In this document: positions 57,401-64,000 of the stretch, piece after piece
How the letters are laid out: every line of letters starts with the position of its first letter
Numbering within the stretch: position 1 is the first letter of the stretch
Source of the DNA: Helicobacter pylori
GTDB lineage: Bacteria > Campylobacterota > Campylobacteria > Campylobacterales > Helicobacteraceae
DNA length: 64,000 nt
Reading direction: 5' to 3'
NCBI RefSeq assembly: GCF_001653475.1
Contig: NZ_CP011487.1
Location: 1,364,001-1,428,000 of the forward strand
Position numbers and translations under genes: made by a program
Notes under the pieces: generated by a model
Databases searched by the model: none
What the model was told of the DNA's origin: nothing
What the model saw: the letters and a program-made list of their open reading frames with translations, nothing else

Positions 57401-58223
57401 TAACGGCGCCTTTATCATTCCTACTGAAAAAAGAGACGAAATTTTAAACGCTTGCAAGACGCAAGAAGAGAGGGAGCGCACAGACGCTCTCATCAAGCCT
57501 ATTTTAAGAGGGAAAGACATTAAAAGGTATCGTTATGAGTGGGCGGGGGAGTGGGTTATTTTTATACCTTGGCATTTTCCAAATACTGATAACCCAAAAA
57601 ACATGGAAGAAAATGAACAAGATTTTTCTATCCATTATCCTATTATCTATGCTCACTTGCTTTCACATAAAGATAAACTTTTAAAACGCAATAAAGATGA
57701 AACCGGAAAAAGATACGAATGGTATTGTTTGCAAAGATGGGCGGCAAATTATTATCAAGATTTTGAAAAAGAGAAAATTGTGTATGGCGAGATTGAGCAA
57801 GAGCCACGATTTTATTTAGATAATGGAGGGTATTTTTATGCAGAAGCCACGAGCTTCATTCTCACAGGAGAGCATTTGCGCTATCTTTTAGGAATGTTAC
57901 ACTCTAAATTGATTACTTTTGCTTTCAAAACTTTCTATGCAGGCGGAGGATTAGGCAAGAGTGGCTATCGCTATAAAAAGGCTTTTATAGAACGGCTTCC
58001 CATTCCCAAAATTACCCCCAAAAACCAAGAGTTAGCCCGTAAAATCACCGATGGCGCACAGCAAATCCTGCAAATAAAAGAAAAAGACCCTAAAGCCAAC
58101 ACCCAAGAATTAGAAAAAGAAATTGACGCCTTAGTCTATCAGCTCTACAGCCTCACCGATGAAGAAATTAAAATCATTGAAGGCGATCAAAAAAAGCGAT
58201 TTACCTTAAAGGAAACCCCTTAA
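54429..58223 (+). CDS. type IIG restriction-modification fusion enzyme (HP1517-like)
   Basis: 1264 aa single chain. N-terminal nuclease: DSAIYVDGEVRVLIEVKALNN (Asp then E-V-K near residue 84-86). Helical linker to about 430, then gamma-type adenine methyltransferase: FYTPSFITSYM, RVCDPAVGSGHFLVSAL (motif I about 516), LFGVDINPNSCEI, and LIIGNPPYIRQEA (NPPY about 818). The C-terminal third (about 940-1240) with WAGEWVIFIPWHF and LERLPIP-like FIERLPIPKI is the target-recognition region. Uninterrupted here, so probably active if specificity is intact. Confidence 0.92.
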   Translation: MINFTRISLKDFIKKYNPQEPKTETIENFKKEINSLLEKAPRQDDEEFQKKKINSFLEKTYDYDCNTHKKVDSAIYVDGEVRVLIEVKALNNKTEFPKDKENPLSKAFCQMILYFLEEIKENNSLKHAIICNAHEFFLFDCKDLLFLNEDKNIKKFYNNCTKKEGTDSSKPKFYQDLEHYLQEGFQGKLRYAHFNLSDDEKLPLIYQALSHEVLLKQKKTLDANTLNKGFYNELLYILGLKEQKDKGKILINPSGTTNSLSDALKKQYKDLDNDDEKVMALLIAWNNRILFLRLLESLLISFEHLEKPFLTTENFRDFNALNTLFFEVLAKKNNERSLEKKDNILEKIPYLNSSLFDKTPLESNGYEIKLLQNERLEIYPNSILKKDKNDKKEKALPLLEYLFKFLHAYDFTTTPKDIKDNRNTSESRLINPSVLGLVFEKLNGYEEGSFYTPSFITSYMCKESITKIVLEKFNQNYKIECKDLTELKNYLKNNYNYKENKRKEYLQVFLTLRVCDPAVGSGHFLVSALNEMVWIAFKLGFIVSLPLSAILELENDEILIKISNKPFLYTRPSSEEELNHQIQKELFELKKSIIENCLFGVDINPNSCEITKLRLWIELLKYSYYIFKDNQNTQTLETLPNIDINIKCGNSLISRFNLNDDLKKISNIKKKIQDYKDLVAQYKDPNPLYPLNKADLINKIQDLKNTFSLTLKDPKTKAELEKAIEKHIKNYNDFALDDKSLLDGLNYFIPNLFGTPELSPKEEEEAFASYGRIRSLRKKLDDALSGGEYQNAFEWRFEFPEVLDDEGDFLGFDLIIGNPPYIRQEAIKDKSLLEKQYKDFYAGTADLYTYFFALAFKLLKEKGFNAFITSNKYARAKYGAKLRELLLKKTTIFSYMELNALKVFESAAVDTSIMNFIKEPPLEESRFNYYKPTDKDDLKSARPLLMRQNALKTESFIFADTKLLDLRDKMEKAAPLKDWDIKINYGIKTGFNGAFIIPTEKRDEILNACKTQEERERTDALIKPILRGKDIKRYRYEWAGEWVIFIPWHFPNTDNPKNMEENEQDFSIHYPIIYAHLLSHKDKLLKRNKDETGKRYEWYCLQRWAANYYQDFEKEKIVYGEIEQEPRFYLDNGGYFYAEATSFILTGEHLRYLLGMLHSKLITFAFKTFYAGGGLGKSGYRYKKAFIERLPIPKITPKNQELARKITDGAQQILQIKEKDPKANTQELEKEIDALVYQLYSLTDEEIKIIEGDQKKRFTLKETP

Positions 58224-58274
58224 ATAGGGGAAACCTTTGGCTTTAATGGGTTTTTTTAACAACGATTTTAACCC

Positions 58275-58304
58275 TATACTTAAAAAAAGGTGTTTTTAAG
58301 TATA
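58275..58304. repeat. 12-bp inverted repeat around the small-RNA promoter
   Basis: TATACTTAAAAA and its complement flank a short spacer, overlapping the -10 at 58301. Leftward, it could terminate an antisense RNA; rightward, it forms the -35 area of the peptide element. Confidence 0.55.
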
Positions 58305-58398
58305 ATACAACCAAAGGCTTTTTACCATGTTTTTTGGACATAGTAATCCTTTGAAGGTAATTTACCCCCTAATTCTAGTGGAAAAAACTAGGGGGTGA
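58301..58398 (+). ncRNA. small mRNA encoding a 23-aa peptide, aapA/isoA-like element
   Basis: TATAAT (58301-58306), start predicted at about 58313, AAAGG ribosome site (58313-58317) and ATG 58327. The frame of 23 codons reads MFFGHSNPLKVIYPLILVE then KTRG, ending 58398. CAAAGG pairs with CCTTTG (58348-58353), and TTACCATG with CATAGTAA, so ribosome site and start codon lie in one hairpin. A second 7-bp stem CCCCCTA/TAGGGGG closes the 3' end. On the opposite strand TAGAAT (58372-58377) could drive an antisense RNA. This layout recalls the aapA/isoA type I toxin-antitoxin family of H. pylori. Confidence 0.55.
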
Positions 58399-58406
58399 GC
58401 GTTATT

Positions 58407-58508
58407 TTATCCTAATCTTTCAAAAACGATTTTGATAAAAGCTGCAAACCACTCATTTAAAATCGCATTAAAAACTTTCTTCCAAATTTTTGAAATTGCA
58501 TTACATAT
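58407..58508 (-). other. unassigned amphipathic reading frame without normal start
   Basis: A 33-residue leftward frame (ICNAISKIWKKVFNAILNEW then FAAFIKIVFERLG) looks like a real amphipathic helix, with regular aromatic and basic spacing, but opens after a stop with no ATG, GTG or TTG at its head. It lies in the 359-bp gap between the type IIG gene and nusA; the rest of that gap beyond the small-RNA element shows nothing I can name. It may be the tail of a lost gene or a short peptide gene with a broken start. Confidence 0.3.
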
Positions 58509-58582
58509 TTATTCAACACCGCAAGCCTTTTAATTTAAATGCCTTTTGATTAAAGACTCAAACAAGTTCCACAGAAACAATT

Positions 58583-59770
58583 TTAATTCTTAAACAAAGA
58601 CTCTAAAGCTTCTACCCCTACTTTTTGCGTTTCTTTTTCGCTTTCATTTTCTGCGTTTTCTTTGACGCTAGGAATGGTTTCAAACTCTATGTGATAGCCT
58701 GTAAGCATGGACGCTAAGCACACATTCACCCCGCCTTTACCGATAGCCTTAGATTTTTCAAGGTCTAACAAACGCACTTTAGCCTTTTGCAAATGGTTAT
58801 TGACAATGAAACGCTCTTGAATGGATTCTTTTTCTTCAGCGCTCAATTCTTCTATAGGGATTTTTTTAATTTCAACGCTTAAAATTTTGGCTGGAGCGAG
58901 CGCGAGAGTGATATAAATTTCAGGTATATTAGAATACTCTATGCAATCAATATTTTCTTTATTCAATTCGTTACTTATCGCATTAATGCGCACGCCCTTA
59001 ACCCCCACCGCCGCGCCTATGGGGTCAATCCTAGCGTTATGGGAAAAAAAGCTCACTTTCGCTCTGTTGCCTGGGATTCGTGTGCAATGGATGATTTCAA
59101 TTTCTTTATCTTTAATTTCAGGGACTTCTAATTCCAACAAAGCTTCAAGCATTTTAGGGGTGGTGCGGCTCAGCTCTAACAATAAGCCCTTTTTCGTGCG
59201 TTTGACTTGCGTTAAAACCGCTTTAATACTATCGCCTACTTTAAAACTCTCGCCCTTGATGCGATGGCGCATGGAAAGGACGCCTTGAAATTGCTGCTCA
59301 ATCTCAATGAAAGTGTTTTGATGGTTATCCACTAAAATCACTTTCCCCATTAAAACGCTGTTGAGACGCTTTTGAAACGCTTCAAAGTGGCTGTCTTCTA
59401 ACGCTTTTTCCAACTGGTATTGCAAATCTTTAAAAAGGCGGTTGATCGCTCCTTGCTTCATGCTCTCCAAACTCAAGCTGTAAGACAATTCGTCTTTAAT
59501 CTTAACGCTTGGATCCATTTCTTTGGCTTTAGACAAGCTGATGTATTTAGAAGGGTCGTTAATCAATCTTTCATCATCATCTTCTAAAACTTCTACCAAC
59601 TGGATAAGCTGGAGCTGCTTGTTTTCTTCAATTACCAAGTAGCGCGCTAGGGGGTCTAACTCATTTTGTGCCATTTTTAACAAACAGCCTTGAATCATTT
59701 TTGAAATCATCTCTTTAGGCAAATTTTTTTCATACGCAATGCATTCTATAAGATCGCTGATTTTTTCCAT
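58583..59770 (-). CDS. nusA: transcription factor NusA
   Basis: 395 aa. N-terminal RNA-polymerase-binding domain, S1 domain (about 133-200, MGKVILVDNHQNTFIEI), then two KH domains with PIGAAVGVKGVRINAISNEL and KSKAIGKGGVNVCLASML. It lacks the extra C-terminal repeats of E. coli NusA, normal for epsilonproteobacteria. Controls pausing, termination and antitermination. About 100 bp after the SelA-like gene. Confidence 0.95.
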   Translation of the reverse strand: MEKISDLIECIAYEKNLPKEMISKMIQGCLLKMAQNELDPLARYLVIEENKQLQLIQLVEVLEDDDERLINDPSKYISLSKAKEMDPSVKIKDELSYSLSLESMKQGAINRLFKDLQYQLEKALEDSHFEAFQKRLNSVLMGKVILVDNHQNTFIEIEQQFQGVLSMRHRIKGESFKVGDSIKAVLTQVKRTKKGLLLELSRTTPKMLEALLELEVPEIKDKEIEIIHCTRIPGNRAKVSFFSHNARIDPIGAAVGVKGVRINAISNELNKENIDCIEYSNIPEIYITLALAPAKILSVEIKKIPIEELSAEEKESIQERFIVNNHLQKAKVRLLDLEKSKAIGKGGVNVCLASMLTGYHIEFETIPSVKENAENESEKETQKVGVEALESLFKN

Positions 59771-59871
59771 TCTTAAGTTCCTTTAAATTTATTTTCTGTC
59801 GTTTTCTGTCATTCTCTATCGTTTTGTGGGGGATATGGTGCGTTTAAAAGAAACTTTATTATAGCGAATTT

Positions 59872-61032
59872 TTAAGCTTTATTAAGAATTTCTTTTAAAA
59901 CCAGAGCGATTTTTTCAAAATCTTTTTCATTCAAGCTAAAGACTTCAAAGCACACGAATTCGCATGAAATCCTTGCGATAACGCCTTTTTGAAAAAGCTT
60001 TAAATAAAGTTTCTCACCATTTAAAGCGCGGGTGTTTTTGGGCTGGATTTTCACGCAAAAGGATTCTAATTCTCTATTGGACCAATTCCCTATTTTAGAA
60101 AAGCTAGACGCTATACTCACATTCAATTCTAAGGGTTTTAAAAGGGCGTAGAGTTTGAGGGCTTTTTGCAATAAGGCGTCTTTAGTTTGGTGGAGTAGCG
60201 CACAAATGGTGATTTCTTCTTGATGATTTGCCCATGTTTTTAGGCTATGAAAAAGCAAGGTGAGCGTGATTTTACCCGCCCTCAAGGCTCTATAAAGAGG
60301 GTGGTTTTTTAACGCTTCAACCCGTTCTTTTTGCCCCACAATAATGCCCGCTTGCGCGCTGTTAAAGAGTTTATCCGTGCTAAAGCTTAAAAGCGATGGT
60401 TTTAGAGCTAAAATTTCTTCTAAAGCCGCTCTGTCTAGCAAATCCACATCCCCTAAATTGTAATAATCTATCAAATCATGCTCTTTAGCTAGAGTTTGTA
60501 AATCTTTAAAGGGCGTGTCTTTTTTAAAATGGGGGTTGCGGGTTTTAAGCAGCATTTTGCTGTTTTCATTCAAGGCTAAGCGGTAATCCCTTAAATAAGC
60601 GCGATTAGTGTTCCCCACTAAATGCAATCTAGCCCCACTGCTTAATAAAATATCTTTAAGGTTAAAATCCCCCCCCACTAATTCGCCATAAGAAACAATG
60701 ATTTCTTTTTCTTGCACTAAAGCGTTAGCAATGAGGAATATTGCACTGGTGTTGTTATTCACAATCAAAATTTCTTCCGTGTTAAAACACGCTTTGAAAA
60801 GTTTTTTTAAAGGGGCTAAGCGATCCTTTTTTTTAGCGGTGTTTAAATCGCATTCTAAATCAATGGGATGGGTTAAAACTTCTTTTAAATAAGGTTCAAT
60901 TTTTTCATAAAGTTGCGGGCTAAAAAACGATCGCCCATGATTTTCATCAAAAACGCTCGCGCTCGCATTGATGATTTTTTGATAAGGGCTTTTCAAAAGA
61001 TCCGGGGTTATTGGGGGTGTTTCTTTAGCCAT
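59872..61032 (-). CDS. selA: SelA-like PLP-dependent enzyme (HP1513)
   Basis: 386 aa, fold-type I PLP protein resembling selenocysteine synthase. PLP lysine region [20 protein letters not shown] (Lys about 229) equals the SGDKLLGGPQAGII box of SelA. It is shorter at the N-terminus than true SelA (about 460 aa). No selB, selD or tRNA-Sec is visible here, and H. pylori is thought not to make selenoproteins, so its reaction is uncertain. The gene symbol follows homology only. Convergent or tandem control not visible; it precedes nusA. Confidence 0.82.
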   Translation of the reverse strand: MAKETPPITPDLLKSPYQKIINASASVFDENHGRSFFSPQLYEKIEPYLKEVLTHPIDLECDLNTAKKKDRLAPLKKLFKACFNTEEILIVNNNTSAIFLIANALVQEKEIIVSYGELVGGDFNLKDILLSSGARLHLVGNTNRAYLRDYRLALNENSKMLLKTRNPHFKKDTPFKDLQTLAKEHDLIDYYNLGDVDLLDRAALEEILALKPSLLSFSTDKLFNSAQAGIIVGQKERVEALKNHPLYRALRAGKITLTLLFHSLKTWANHQEEITICALLHQTKDALLQKALKLYALLKPLELNVSIASSFSKIGNWSNRELESFCVKIQPKNTRALNGEKLYLKLFQKGVIARISCEFVCFEVFSLNEKDFEKIALVLKEILNKA

Positions 61033-61234
61033 AATGAAGCGCGTTTGGTTCCTTTGTTGAGGATTAAAATAAAGCGTTATCTTAAACTAAACTCGCTAAA
61101 TTTTTGATAAAACTACTTTTTTAAAATCCTTAAGAGTGTTTTAATGAGTTTATTGAGTGATTGGAATTTTTTCCATAGAGTTTGGCGGTTTCTATAGGGC
61201 TTTTTCATGTTTGTTTCCATGTTTTAAAATTCAA

Positions 61235-61256
61235 AAAGAAATCCTAAGATTTCTTT
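61235..61256 (-). terminator. Rho-independent terminator of frpB4
   Basis: AAAGAAATC - CTAA loop - GATTTCTTT, perfect 9-bp stem ending five bases after the frpB4 stop and followed on the minus strand by TTTTTG. Confidence 0.75.
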
Positions 61257-61260
61257 AATT

Positions 61261-63900
61261 TTAGAACTGATAGGATACCTCAAAACGCGCGTTAAATCCA
61301 GGGGCAGGGAGTGCCATGCGCTTATCTTTGGGGATCATATCGCTTGCTGGAGCGTCCGCACTCGCTTGCCACACCGAAGCTTGGCTGATATATTGCTTGT
61401 TTAAAATATTATTAAACACGGCTGAAATCCTTAAACCCTGCCATCTTTTAGAAGGCGGAGTCCAATTGATAAAGACATTATGCACGCCATACCCGGGTTT
61501 ATGGATTTTCATCAAGCCGTATTGCGGGTAATAGATAGAATAGCCTTCATAGAACATGTTGGTTACAAAGCGTGAGAGCCAAGTTAAAGTAAGCCCCCAT
61601 CTGTGAATATTATAATCGGCTTTTAAGATAAACACATTCCCAGTCGTTGCAGCTAAAGCGTAAGTATCGGCCAATAAATGCCCTCTAGCCGTTGGCCAAG
61701 AGCGAGCCACTGAGAAAGTCCCTACGAAATTTTTATATTGCACATTCCCTGAAACTTCATAACCATAGATATTAATGGTTTCGGGTAAATTCCCTGACAT
61801 GTTTTTTGCAGTCGCGTTACCCCCTCCGTTTTTAGAAGTGTCTTGCCCGTAGCTGTTGATGAAGTTATTGATGACTTGGTAGAACGCTGCTCCGCGCACA
61901 TTGAAATACTTGCTGTTGTAATCCACATTGAATTCCACATTTTGACCGATCGCAGGGCGTAAATTCCTTTGATAAATCACCGTAGGATCGCGCATCAAAA
62001 CGCCATCGCCAGGCAAAGCCCCCTTGGTCACATACGCATAACTCACTTTCAAGCCAATGCTTTCAATGGGGTTATAAAGCACGGTTGCAGAAGGTGAAAA
62101 ACCAGAAGTCACATGCGTGCGACCGTTTTTGTCTAGCAAGGTGTAAATATCATAACGAGTTCCCGCACCCACGATCACATTGCTTAAAATATTGTAGTTT
62201 GCTTGCATGAATCCACCGATGATATTCCCAATCGCATGCGAATTTTGGGGCATGTTACGATAGAGCGGGTTAGGCGCGTTTAGATTTTGAGGGTATTGAG
62301 AGCTTTGATCGGTGTAGTAATGGCGGTAAGGCAAGCCCGGCCCGTTAGGGTCGTTAGGGTCAATGTTGTTTTTATAATAGCCGTTTTTGCCCTTATCCAA
62401 TCCAGAGAAAACGCTCAGGTTTTGATAAATCATGCCGTATTCAAACACATTCCCATAATCTTCGCTAATGGGGTGGGTCACTTTAAAATTAACACCCGAG
62501 TTGATTAAGAAAATCCTTCTGGCTAAAGTCCCCTCAGCATCCGCATTCCCTAAAGTCCAATCGTTTGCACTAGGGTTTTGAGCGTTAGGGGGAGTCATGT
62601 CATAATCAGGATTTTTAGGGACAAGCCCATGATAAACATTCGCGCTTGTAGAAAGCATAGTAGCGTTAAGCTGCCCATACCCTGCTTGCGCCCCCCCACT
62701 AGAATCGCCAGTCCCTTGCCAATTAATAGAGTTAGGCGCGCCATAGCCTATTTGATACCCTCCATTAGAAGGCCTGATAGCCCCTTGCGTGCATTGACTG
62801 ATATTATCTGGGTTATTACACCACTCCCTCACTTCAGGGATATAATCCGGATTGGCTGGCTCGTTAGAATTGTAAGCGAAAGGATTCACCACAGGGTTAT
62901 AATTCCCCCCCCTTACCCCTAAAAAGGCGGTGGATTCAACGCGCGGCTGGTTAAAATTAGGGCCGCCTTCATGCTTGTATTTCAAGCTCAGATTGTGGTT
63001 GAAGTTGATCGTATGGGCTAATTCTTTCCCGAAGTCAATCACAAAGGGGGCTGGCTGGCTTCCTGGGTCATTGGCTTTGGAGAGGGCTGAAGTGGTGTTG
63101 GGGCGTAAAAGCCTTGTAGAATTTTCTCGTGTGAGGTTGTAGCTCACGCTAATGCTATCGGTTTCATTGATATAGCCATTAATTTTAGCTAAAACGCTAT
63201 TGACTTCACTCGGAGTCCCTACGCTCATATCGCTATTGCTTGGATCTTGTAAATCGTAGTTAGGGTGGAAGAGATTCCTAAAAGCGTTATTCCCATCTCT
63301 ATAGTAAAAAATGTTTTGATGGTTGTAATAAGCGAGTATGTCCCAATTTTTACCGCGATAGGCTGCAGTAGCATTCATGCGATACCCGAAGTTGGTGTAA
63401 AAGCCAGCTTCCGCTTTAGCGCCATAAGTTTGATTCTTTCTTAAGAAGTCGTTAGCGTCAATCGTGGTGAAAGACAATTTACCCGCCACCGCACCAGGAC
63501 CTGCTGAAGCGTTCGCTGCCCCTTTGATCACTTCCACTTCTTTAATCATGTTAGGATCGATCACGGTGTTAGCGTCATGATGGAAAATGTTACCATTTTG
63601 AGCGACGCCATCTATCGTTACCCTTAAAAGACGGCTCTCAATCCCCCTAACATAGATCTTTTGTGCCATCAAGCCTCCACTGGCCACATTCACATCCGCT
63701 CTAGTCCTAAAAATATCACGGATTTGGTTGCTTTGGCGTTGTTGGAGCTCTTTTCTGTCAATATACATTTTGTTGTTGTATTCAAAAGTCCTTTCACCCT
63801 TAGTGGTTACCTTACCCAAAGTGTGGGTTTTTTCTTCAGCTTGCAAGCTGCTAGCGACAATACAAGAGACAAACACGATACGAAATTTATTTCTGAGCAT
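61261..63900 (-). CDS. frpB4: TonB-dependent outer-membrane receptor FrpB4
   Basis: 879 aa. Signal peptide to about 21 (MLRNKFRIVFVSCIVASSLQA), TonB-box-like EKTHTLGKV, plug with DIFRTRADVNVASGG, IYVRGIESRLLRVTIDG and VEVIKGAANASAGPGAVAG, then a 22-strand-sized barrel ending FEVSYQF with terminal Phe. FrpB4 is reported to carry nickel across the outer membrane in a TonB-dependent way and to be repressed by NikR. A candidate NikR operator lies 61-85 bp upstream. Confidence 0.93.
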   Translation of the reverse strand: MLRNKFRIVFVSCIVASSLQAEEKTHTLGKVTTKGERTFEYNNKMYIDRKELQQRQSNQIRDIFRTRADVNVASGGLMAQKIYVRGIESRLLRVTIDGVAQNGNIFHHDANTVIDPNMIKEVEVIKGAANASAGPGAVAGKLSFTTIDANDFLRKNQTYGAKAEAGFYTNFGYRMNATAAYRGKNWDILAYYNHQNIFYYRDGNNAFRNLFHPNYDLQDPSNSDMSVGTPSEVNSVLAKINGYINETDSISVSYNLTRENSTRLLRPNTTSALSKANDPGSQPAPFVIDFGKELAHTINFNHNLSLKYKHEGGPNFNQPRVESTAFLGVRGGNYNPVVNPFAYNSNEPANPDYIPEVREWCNNPDNISQCTQGAIRPSNGGYQIGYGAPNSINWQGTGDSSGGAQAGYGQLNATMLSTSANVYHGLVPKNPDYDMTPPNAQNPSANDWTLGNADAEGTLARRIFLINSGVNFKVTHPISEDYGNVFEYGMIYQNLSVFSGLDKGKNGYYKNNIDPNDPNGPGLPYRHYYTDQSSQYPQNLNAPNPLYRNMPQNSHAIGNIIGGFMQANYNILSNVIVGAGTRYDIYTLLDKNGRTHVTSGFSPSATVLYNPIESIGLKVSYAYVTKGALPGDGVLMRDPTVIYQRNLRPAIGQNVEFNVDYNSKYFNVRGAAFYQVINNFINSYGQDTSKNGGGNATAKNMSGNLPETINIYGYEVSGNVQYKNFVGTFSVARSWPTARGHLLADTYALAATTGNVFILKADYNIHRWGLTLTWLSRFVTNMFYEGYSIYYPQYGLMKIHKPGYGVHNVFINWTPPSKRWQGLRISAVFNNILNKQYISQASVWQASADAPASDMIPKDKRMALPAPGFNARFEVSYQF

Positions 63901-63960
63901 TTCTTTTAGCCTTTTTATTTACTTTTTCTTAAGTTTAATGGAATCTTAAACCTAGATTAT

Positions 63961-63985
63961 TATTACACTATTCTATTTAATAATA
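63961..63985 (-). promoter_or_regulatory. candidate NikR operator of frpB4
   Basis: TATTA - 15 bp - TAATA, an exact match to TRWYA-N15-TRWYA and perfectly palindromic in its half-sites. A TAGAAT -10 for frpB4 lies inside the 15-bp spacer on the minus strand, so nickel-bound NikR would cover the promoter. Site and gene agree with known NikR control of frpB4. Confidence 0.72.
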
Positions 63986-64000
63986 CCTTAAATTTTGTTT

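Noticed and set aside
58563-58580. Third parS-like sequence (GTTCCACAGAAACA)
   Set aside because: One base shorter in the centre, so half-sites are out of register with the two good copies.
1-64000. CRISPR arrays, insertion sequences, rRNA genes
   Set aside because: I found no regularly spaced repeats, transposase motifs or rRNA-like sequence anywhere in the window.

Overview
The window is a stretch of Helicobacter pylori chromosome. I infer this from the AT-rich code, TonB-dependent receptors of the FecA3/FrpB4 type, a Hor-type porin, arginase next to alanine dehydrogenase, the dnaA-comH pair with TTCAC-core DnaA boxes, and the dense restriction-modification (R-M) content. From memory of strain 26695 numbering, three blocks that are not contiguous in that reference are joined here: HP1546-HP1555 (1-12.4 kb), HP1384-HP1404 (15.2-38.7 kb) and HP1533-HP1512 (39-63.9 kb, inverted). 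The joints lie at an R-M island (12.5-15.2 kb) and at a decayed type I R-M locus followed by a small-RNA-like element (34-39 kb).

Layout. 1-10.3 kb is a leftward run: addA, nhaA, yajC, secD, secF, a small membrane protein, leuS and an LptE-like lipoprotein cut by the window edge. rpsB-tsf read rightward, then come two PD-(D/E)XK nuclease-like genes and an adenine methyltransferase. 15.2-31.3 kb carries fbp, rpe, dnaQ, a decayed Hcp/Sel1 gene, an NFACT/RqcH protein, recN, nadK, horL, a broken DUF262/HNH gene, ald, rocF, fecA3 and a YgjP-type metalloprotein. 31.3-38.7 kb is a type I locus (hsdR / hsdM - Abi-HEPN - hsdS) in which every gene is frameshifted.

The replication origin lies at 42.4-44.0 kb: DnaA-box clusters upstream (oriC1) and downstream (oriC2) of dnaA, followed by comH. 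thyX, glmS and punB lie on one side; tRNA-Phe, an exonuclease III family gene and recG on the other. A type III R-M cassette (49.4-54.3 kb, with a G10 phase-variation tract in mod) is bracketed by two identical 15-bp parS-like sites. A single-chain type IIG enzyme, nusA, a SelA-like gene and frpB4 follow. FecA3 and FrpB4 are nickel-linked receptors, and both have NikR-operator-like sequences upstream.

The most interesting non-coding signals are: (a) two related elements (about 38.84-38.99 and 58.30-58.40 kb) with a consensus -10, a start codon buried in a hairpin and a short peptide, recalling aapA/isoA type I toxin-antitoxin loci; (b) a compact leftward sRNA candidate with promoter and terminator inside the hsd locus; (c) the two parS-like sites; (d) leaderless-looking starts for dnaA and nadK.
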